A stretch of 11,916 bases of DNA from Draconibacterium orientale (GTDB lineage: Bacteria > Bacteroidota > Bacteroidia > Bacteroidales > UBA1556), in NCBI GenBank assembly GCA_022736595.1, contig DZDC01000075.1:1-11916 (forward strand), given 5' to 3'. The notes beneath the pieces were generated by a model that was not told the DNA's origin, did not search any database, and was given only the letters and a program-made list of their open reading frames with translations. Every line of letters begins with the position of its first letter. Position 1 is the first letter of the stretch. Positions 7,911 to 11,916 of this stretch are shown here, piece by piece. A program made the position numbers and the translations under genes.

Positions 7911-8557
7911 TTTATAAGATTATTATTGTTGTATTTCTGTTTTTAAATTCCTGTGTTGTTTACGAATTTCGTTCAAAACAAGTTTATCAACGTTATGCAG
8001 TTGACCAACCTTTTGATGCCATCATAGTTCCTGGTATTCCATTTGATGGTAAAGAATGGGATAAAATTATGCAGGTGAGGGTTTTATGGGCAGTACACCT
8101 ATACAAACAAGGCATTGCTAAAAATATTATTTTCAGTGGATCATCGGTTTATACTCATTTTTATGAGAGTAAAATTATGCGTCAATACGCCATGGCTTTG
8201 GGAGTGGATTCAAACCATATTCTTACTGAAAGTCGGGCCGAACATAGTACAGAGAATGTTTACTATTCCTTTGTCTTAGCTCGTGAACACGGCTTAACCA
8301 AAGTAGCTTTGGCCACCGATCTTTCTCAATCGAATATGGTAAAACGCTTTATTTTTAAGAATGAACTTCCAATATGGTTTTTGCCGGCCAGTATCAAAAC
8401 CATTGAAAAATATCCACTTCCAACCGATATAACGATCGATACCTTAGCTGCATATAATCCAGATTTTGTGAGTATTGTGCAGACTCAATCGACCTCATAC
8501 CGATTCAGAGGGACTTTAGGAAAGAATATTAAGATGGTAAAATACCGAAAACTTTAG
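7907..8557 (+). CDS. DUF218 (YdcF/SanA/ElyC-type) putative lipoprotein
   Basis: Proteins of this domain are linked to envelope or peptidoglycan integrity (SanA, ElyC), but the biochemical activity is poorly defined. The N-terminus IYKIIIVVFLFLNSC gives a hydrophobic stretch ending in LNSC with C16, a plausible lipobox; a simple membrane anchor is the alternative. The DUF218 core begins at PFDAIIVPGIPFDG (about 35-48). It continues through NIIFSGSSVYTHFYESKIMRQYA (conserved SGG-like loop and E-x-x-x-M) and ESRAEHSTENVYYS (108-121, the family's E-x-x-S-x-x-T-x-E-N type motif). It then runs through KVALATDLSQSNMVKRF. Translation appears to start at TTG (7907-7909), overlapping the upstream TGA as TTGA. 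An in-frame TAA at 7892-7894 limits extension, and the next ATG (residue 55) would remove the core. It is last in the plus-strand operon. Confidence 0.85.
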   Translation: MIYKIIIVVFLFLNSCVVYEFRSKQVYQRYAVDQPFDAIIVPGIPFDGKEWDKIMQVRVLWAVHLYKQGIAKNIIFSGSSVYTHFYESKIMRQYAMALGVDSNHILTESRAEHSTENVYYSFVLAREHGLTKVALATDLSQSNMVKRFIFKNELPIWFLPASIKTIEKYPLPTDITIDTLAAYNPDFVSIVQTQSTSYRFRGTLGKNIKMVKYRKL

Positions 8558-8559
8558 GG

Positions 8560-9054
8560 TTATTTTTTCAGCTCGAAGATTTCAAGATTTTCGATTCTAT
8601 TTCCATTGATTACAAACCGCATGGCCGTACTGAGGGTATGAAAGCCATACTTTCCAGCGGCTCCCGGGTTGAGGTGCAAATGTTGATAGTGAGAGTCGTA
8701 CATGGCTTTTAAAATATGCGAATGGCCGGTGACAAAGAGCTGGGGTTTGTATTTTTTTATTAGGGTTCGGGCTTCAGAGGTATATTTATCGGGATAACCG
8801 CCAATATGCATCATCAAAACATTCACCTCTTCGACAGTAAAATTTTGGTACAATTTCAAATGCGGATGAGCGTGTGGATTATCGATATTGCCATACACCC
8901 CAACCACTTTAGGACTCATTTGTGCGAGGATTTCAAATAGATTTACATCGCCCCAATCTCCCGCATGCCATATTTGGTCGGAGCCTTGTAAAAAATGGCG
9001 AATGGGTTCAGGAATAAGGCCATGGGTATCGGATAATAAACCAATCTTAGTCAT
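8560..9054 (-). CDS. YfcE/MJ0936-type metallophosphoesterase
   Basis: This is a compact (164 aa) cytoplasmic calcineurin-like phosphodiesterase with a two-metal centre. All metal-binding motifs are visible: D9-x-H11 (GLLSDTHG), G-D33 in WHAGDWGD, G-N56-x-D58 in VYGNIDNP, H83 in MMHIGGYP, and G-H111-S-H113 in VTGHSH. The family signature LNPGAAG (128-134) is also present. Physiological substrates of this family are generally unresolved; members hydrolyse model phosphodiesters. The ATG lies inside the 3' end of cca (shared ATGACTAA), so it is the second gene of an operon with probable translational coupling. Its stop is 2 nt from that of the convergent DUF218 gene. Confidence 0.93.
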   Translation of the reverse strand: MTKIGLLSDTHGLIPEPIRHFLQGSDQIWHAGDWGDVNLFEILAQMSPKVVGVYGNIDNPHAHPHLKLYQNFTVEEVNVLMMHIGGYPDKYTSEARTLIKKYKPQLFVTGHSHILKAMYDSHYQHLHLNPGAAGKYGFHTLSTAMRFVINGNRIENLEIFELKK

Positions 9055-10486
9055 TTTTTTGCACTGTTAAACCGAGCCTTAAACCTTCATTCAACATAAG
9101 CTGATAGGCCTCCTCATGAGAATTGGGGATTAGACCTTCTAAAATAGCTTCACGAATGGCCTTTTTAATTATTCCAACTTCACGGCCTGCTTCAATATTA
9201 AAGGTTTTCATTATTTCAATGCCATCAATGGGAGGTTGCCAGTTGCGGACACGGTCTTTTTCTTCAATTTCGCGCAGCTTTATTTTAACGTATTCAAAAT
9301 TTCGATGAAAACGAACGACTTTCATCTCGTTTTTGCTCGTAATATCGGCATGGCATAAAGTCATTAGATCATCCACATCATTGCCAGCATCAAAAAGGAG
9401 TCGTCTGACTGCTGAATCAGTAACAATATCTTCCACCAAAGCAATGGGGCGAAGATGCAATTCCACCAGTTTTTGTACGTAACGCATATTCTCATTCATG
9501 GGCAATTTGAAACGCGAAAATATACGTGGAACCATTCGAGCTCCAAGCGCTTCGTGACCGTGGAAAGTCCATCCAAGGCCTTCAACATACCTTTTGGTGG
9601 GTGCTTTTGCAATGTCATGAAGCAAGGCAGCCCATCTTAAATAGAGTTGATCTGAATGCTGACTCAAATTATCTAAAACCTCCAGTGTATGGTAAAAGTT
9701 GTCTTTATGAGAACGGTTATCACGGGTTTCTTTGCCCTTTAATGCTTGAAGTTCTGGAAAAATAATTTTTAATAACCCAGTGGTTTCAAGTAATTTAAAG
9801 CCAATGGAGGGACGTGGTGACAGAATTATTTTATTAAGTTCTGTGGCAATACGCTCAGCACTGATGATTCGAATACGTTCTTTATTGGCTTCGATGGATC
9901 GAAAGGTTTTGCTTTCAATTTTGAAGTTAAGTTGCGTGGCAAATCGAATGGCACGCAACATTCTTAAGGGATCATCGGAAAAGGTGATATCGGGACTCAA
10001 AGGTGTTCTAATAATTCCGGCATCAAGGTCAGAAAGACCGTTGAAAGGATCTATAATTTGTGCTCCTTGCGGTTCAGTAATAGCAACAGCCATTGCATTT
10101 ATTGTAAAATCGCGACGGTTTTGATCGTCCTCCAAACTTCCGTCTTCAACAATGGGTTTTCGGCTATCGCTGCGATACGATTCGCGGCGTGCACCCACAA
10201 ATTCAAATTCTTGAATTCCCATTCCTTCAGGTAGTTTTACCATGGCTGTACCGAAGTTTTTAAAAACAGATACTTTAGCATTGAGCAACCGCCCAACCTG
10301 CTCAGCAACTTCAATTCCAGACCCTTCCACCACAAAATCAATATCTTTGCTTTCTCTGCCCAAAAGCATATCGCGCACCCAGCCTCCAATTACAAATACA
10401 CGCATTTGAGTTAATATAGAAGTCTTTGCCACACTTCTAATGGCGGGTTGGTTAAGTTCTGAAATTATTTTATCCGTTGAATTCAT
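9047..10486 (-). CDS. cca: CCA tRNA nucleotidyltransferase with HD domain
   Basis: This enzyme adds or repairs the CCA 3' end of tRNAs, a housekeeping function. It is a 479-residue class II nucleotidyltransferase. The nucleotide-transfer head has VIGGWVRDMLLGRE (32-45) and the catalytic carboxylates D48-x-D50 in KDIDFVV. RRDFTINAMAV (124-134) and DDPLRMLRAIRFA (171-183) are the conserved neck motifs. A C-terminal HD domain follows (LRWAALLHDIAKAP, with H290-D291 and upstream H266), as in the long bacterial forms. The ATG at 10486 is preferred to the TTG nine bases upstream. It matches the expected N-terminus (LNQPAIRSVAKTS aligns with the usual LSxPIFxxIxE segment), and a -7-like box overlaps the TTG codon. 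An alternative name in some annotations is poly(A) polymerase-like; the overall motif set fits CCA addition. Confidence 0.93.
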   Translation of the reverse strand: MNSTDKIISELNQPAIRSVAKTSILTQMRVFVIGGWVRDMLLGRESKDIDFVVEGSGIEVAEQVGRLLNAKVSVFKNFGTAMVKLPEGMGIQEFEFVGARRESYRSDSRKPIVEDGSLEDDQNRRDFTINAMAVAITEPQGAQIIDPFNGLSDLDAGIIRTPLSPDITFSDDPLRMLRAIRFATQLNFKIESKTFRSIEANKERIRIISAERIATELNKIILSPRPSIGFKLLETTGLLKIIFPELQALKGKETRDNRSHKDNFYHTLEVLDNLSQHSDQLYLRWAALLHDIAKAPTKRYVEGLGWTFHGHEALGARMVPRIFSRFKLPMNENMRYVQKLVELHLRPIALVEDIVTDSAVRRLLFDAGNDVDDLMTLCHADITSKNEMKVVRFHRNFEYVKIKLREIEEKDRVRNWQPPIDGIEIMKTFNIEAGREVGIIKKAIREAILEGLIPNSHEEAYQLMLNEGLRLGLTVQKND

Positions 10487-10492
10487 GGTTTG

Positions 10493-10500
10493 CAAAAATA
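10493..10500 (-). promoter_or_regulatory. TATTTTTG -7 box of cca
   Basis: Read on the minus strand, TATTTTTG matches TAnnTTTG exactly and lies six bases (CAAACC) before the cca ATG at 10486. TTG trinucleotides lie 17 and 22 nt upstream, straddling the preferred -33 spacing of about 19-21. A nearly leaderless transcript is predicted. The motif is direct observation; promoter activity is inference. Confidence 0.45.
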
Positions 10501-10513
10501 GGCTTTTTACATG

Positions 10514-10565
10514 TTTTCAATTCAATTTTTCAATTCAAACTTGCTTTTTTTTATTTCAATTTGAA
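10514..10565. repeat. Short direct repeats and palindrome upstream of cca
   Basis: The 12-mer TTTTCAATTCAA occurs at 10514-10525 and again at 10527-10538. A perfect 11-nt palindrome, TTCAATTTGAA, sits at 10555-10565. On the cca strand the repeats read TTGAATTGAAAA and lie just upstream of the -7 box. They could be regulator half-sites or simple A+T-rich sequence; nothing else supports a function. Confidence 0.3.
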
Positions 10566-10860
10566 TGTCCGTGGTCATTCTAAAATAATCAATCATGAAA
10601 TATTAGTTACTGTTCGGGTAGTCTTCTATGCCAAAACGATAGGTTTTCGTAATAATGCTTGTTCGATAGCATAAAGCACAGCATATTTTTGTTTGCGACT
10701 TCCTTCAGTGCTTGCTTCGCAGCAAACCACACTTCGACTTAGCTCAGTGCAACGCCTTGCGACTTACTAATGCTTAGGGCACTAATCCCACGCATAAGGG
10801 ACTTTCACCCTCTGGAAAAAATACACCCAACTCCGTTGCTAAAGAAAAATTTGTATTTTT
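10566..10860. other. Gene-free stretch with small hairpins and REP-like motif
   Basis: I see no convincing gene here. The first part (10566-10700) has no recognised feature. From about 10700 the G+C content rises and small inverted repeats cluster. TTGC-TTCGCA-GCAA lies at 10712-10725 inside GTG...CAC. CACT...AGTG bounds 10730-10749, in a sequence (CACTTCGACTTAGCTCAGTG) resembling a short palindromic repeat I recall as common in Bacteroidota intergenic DNA. Two tandem GGG-N7-CCC mini-stems lie at 10777-10789 and 10798-10810. This looks like repeat or insertion debris, not coding sequence. No search could be run to identify it. Confidence 0.4.
10730..10749. repeat. REP-like short palindromic motif
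   Basis: CACTTCGACTTAGCTCAGTG has complementary CACT/AGTG ends. It resembles, from memory, a short interspersed element with the consensus CACTTCGAC...GCTCAGTG seen in many Bacteroidota genomes. Its reverse complement contains CTGAGC, which recurs at the right window edge (11904-11916 region). Identification is by recall only. Confidence 0.35.
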
Positions 10861-10861
10861 G
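10854..10861 (+). promoter_or_regulatory. TATTTTTG -7-like box before the structured block
   Basis: TATTTTTG matches TAnnTTTG and lies about 10 nt before the structured block. The nearest upstream TTG (10836-10838) is 15 nt away, shorter than the usual -33 spacing. In A+T-rich DNA this could be chance. If used, it would transcribe the hairpin region as the leader of the fic mRNA or as a separate RNA. Confidence 0.25.
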
Positions 10862-10883
10862 ACTTTTTTCTAAAGCTTAGGAG

Positions 10884-11062
10884 TGGGTGTGCGCTGCTCA
10901 TGCAGGGCACACACAGCACATTGGCAATAGGCGGGGTTTCGTCTCCGCAGACAGTTTAGTGGTAGCCGAAAGTTCAGTTCTCCGAACAAACTTCTATGCT
11001 GAAAAGCTCGCCCATCGCCAATCTGCAAACCGTTGTGCTTCATGCTCGAAAACTGAACTGCC
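10884..11062. repeat. Highly structured non-coding repeat-like block upstream of fic
   Basis: This stretch is visibly richer in G+C than fic and full of complementary segments. First, a near-perfect hairpin at 10887-10912: GTGTGC, a G/G mismatch, CTGC, a TCAT loop, GCAG, GCACAC. Second, AGCACA (10915-10920) is complementary to TGTGCT (11034-11039). TTGGC (10921-10925) is complementary to GCCAA (11017-11021), extending as an imperfect stem through the two GGCGGG/CTCGCC-like arms. Third, a local hairpin GCGGGG/CTCCGC at 10931-10948 would compete with that stem. Fourth, AGTTCAGTT (10971-10979) is complementary to AACTGAACT (11051-11059) and crosses the second pairing, so both together would form a pseudoknot. 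The block could be a mobile repeat, a recombination site or a structured RNA. I have no database match. Confidence 0.5.
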
Positions 11063-11069
11063 ATAATGA

Positions 11070-11095
11070 TTTGACGATAGAAATGAGTATATTTG
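11070..11095 (+). promoter_or_regulatory. Candidate fic promoter (TTTG ... TATATTTG)
   Basis: TATATTTG at 11088-11095 exactly fits the Bacteroidota -7 element TAnnTTTG and would give a leader of about 17 nt before the ATG at 11116. A TTTG at 11070-11073 precedes it by 14 nt, shorter than the usual 19-21 spacing, so the -33 assignment is weak. There is no Shine-Dalgarno sequence before the start. Confidence 0.4.
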
Positions 11096-11115
11096 TGTTT
11101 TAATAATTTGCTTAA

Positions 11116-11877
11116 ATGAGAATAACTGAAAGAAAATATCTAGATACTTATATTCAGACAATTGGACATGAAATTCCAAGATTAATTCAGAATTTTGATT
11201 TTTCTGAAAACATAAGAAATTTTAACTATTTGACAAAATCATCTGCTGTTTATTCTTCTAATATTGAAGGAAATAGTATTGATCTAAACTCTTATATGAA
11301 CTATGAATTGAACAAAGATAAATTCAAGGTTGGAAAAGAGATAGAGGAAATTGAGGATTTAATTGAAGCATACGAATTTGCCCAAAAAAACAATTTGAAT
11401 GAGGCTAATTTATTGACTTGTCATAAAATTTTCTCAGAGACTTTACTGATTAAAAGCAAAAGAGGAAAATATAGGATTGAGCAAGTTGGAGTTTTTGGCA
11501 AATCAGGATTAGCTTACATGGCAATTGAACCTGAATTTGTTGAGCAAGAAATGAAAACATACTTCAAGGATATTGAAGAATTAATCTCTTCAAACCTAAA
11601 CGATAAAGAAGTTTTTTATTTTGCTTCGTTGATTCATTTAAGATTTGCACATATCCATCCATTTCGAGATGGAAACGGAAGAGCTGCAAGATTAATCGAA
11701 AAGTGGTTTATCACGGAGAAACTGGGACATGATTTTTGGAAAATATCATCAGAGGAATATTATAAGGTAAACCAAGCCAGATACTATGAGACAATAAATT
11801 TAGGAGTAAATTATTACGAATTGTATTATGACAACTGTTTAGGATTTTTAGAAATGCTTCCAAATTGTTTAAAATAA
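11116..11877 (+). CDS. Fic family protein (class II, self-inhibited AMP transferase)
   Basis: Fic proteins usually transfer AMP from ATP to a hydroxyl side chain of a target protein. The catalytic loop is complete and canonical: HPFRDGNGRAAR at 181-192, with catalytic H181 and the phosphate/metal-binding D185. The target-docking flap corresponds to VGVFGKSGLAYMAIEPE (124-140). Upstream, SSNIEG at residues 47-52 fits the (S/T)xxxE(G/N) inhibitory helix, with E51 as the glutamate expected to block productive ATP binding. This makes it a class II Fic with the inhibitor in cis, so no separate antitoxin gene is required. At 253 residues it is a short version without an obvious C-terminal winged-helix domain. 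Arginine is encoded almost only by AGA, unlike the CGN-rich genes to the left, suggesting recent acquisition. The target is unknown; it may act in stress, phage response or regulation. Confidence 0.92.
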   Translation: MRITERKYLDTYIQTIGHEIPRLIQNFDFSENIRNFNYLTKSSAVYSSNIEGNSIDLNSYMNYELNKDKFKVGKEIEEIEDLIEAYEFAQKNNLNEANLLTCHKIFSETLLIKSKRGKYRIEQVGVFGKSGLAYMAIEPEFVEQEMKTYFKDIEELISSNLNDKEVFYFASLIHLRFAHIHPFRDGNGRAARLIEKWFITEKLGHDFWKISSEEYYKVNQARYYETINLGVNYYELYYDNCLGFLEMLPNCLK

Positions 11878-11898
11878 AGCACGAAAGCAAATAAATAG

Positions 11899-11916
11899 GA
11901 CTCTGAGCGGCGCGCA
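11899..11916. repeat. Partial palindromic repeat at window edge
   Basis: The last bases (GACTCTGAGCGGCGCGCA) are abruptly G+C-rich after A+T-rich coding sequence. They contain CTGAGC, shared with the reverse complement of the REP-like motif at 10730-10749. The sequence looks like the left arm of a hairpin cut by the window end. The remainder is not visible, so this is tentative. Confidence 0.3.

Noticed and set aside
8888..10124. Plus-strand open frames opposite the phosphoesterase and cca genes
   Set aside because: The minus-strand genes here have complete catalytic motifs, and the opposite frames are antisense by-products.
10477..10674. Open plus-strand frame of about 65 codons overlapping the cca start
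   Set aside because: It overlaps the cca start region and the low-complexity repeats, has no recognisable domain or promoter, and is of a length expected by chance.
10915..11039. Integron attC site
   Set aside because: The overall size and long-range pairing are suggestive. However, the core reads GTTGTGC, with one mismatch to GTTRRRY, and the opposite arm lacks a matching RYYYAAC. No integrase is seen, so it is kept only as one hypothesis for the block.
10496..11115. tRNA or CRISPR array in the long non-coding stretch
   Set aside because: No cloverleaf with a T-loop GTTCRA-type motif and no regularly spaced direct repeats were found. The inverted repeats present differ in sequence and spacing.
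10870..11179. Minus-strand open frames crossing the structured block and the start of fic
   Set aside because: Their translations are compositionally odd and overlap inverted repeats and the well-supported fic start. No motif or start signal supports them.

Overview
The window looks like chromosomal DNA from a member of the Bacteroidota. Three things support this: an A+T-rich composition, no clear Shine-Dalgarno sequences in front of the genes, and several matches to the phylum's TAnnTTTG -7 promoter element. The gene families present also fit. This is inferred from sequence character and recalled family features. No search was run and no genus can be named.

Plus strand, 39-8557. A SAM-dependent methyltransferase lacking its normal N-terminus is followed by prmA, the ribosomal protein L11 methyltransferase gene. 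Next comes a very large exported protein of 1524 residues that I do not recognise. Three short genes follow with almost no spacing: a DegT/DnrJ/EryC1/StrS sugar aminotransferase, a PglC-like phosphoglycosyl transferase, and a DUF218 (YdcF/SanA-type) putative lipoprotein. The gaps are 5 nt, 1 nt and a 4-nt overlap, so the giant gene and these three probably form one transcription unit. They suggest a cell-envelope or glycan function: make an amino sugar, load it onto a lipid carrier, and process or export the product.

Minus strand, 10486-8560. cca (tRNA nucleotidyltransferase with an HD domain) overlaps a YfcE/MJ0936-type metallophosphoesterase by 8 nt, making a two-gene operon. It converges on the plus-strand operon with only 2 nt between the stop codons.

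Right end, 10487-11916. About 630 bases of non-coding, repeat-like DNA hold short hairpins, a REP-like motif and a roughly 190-nt highly structured block. This leads into a class II Fic protein gene whose arginine codon use (mostly AGA) differs from its neighbours. The last bases look like the start of another palindromic repeat. This end has the character of an accessory insertion next to a conserved housekeeping region.

The best candidates for something undescribed are the giant exported protein tied to the glycan trio, and the structured repeat block upstream of fic. prmA and cca also share a promoter element 5-6 nt from the start codon, which predicts nearly leaderless mRNAs.
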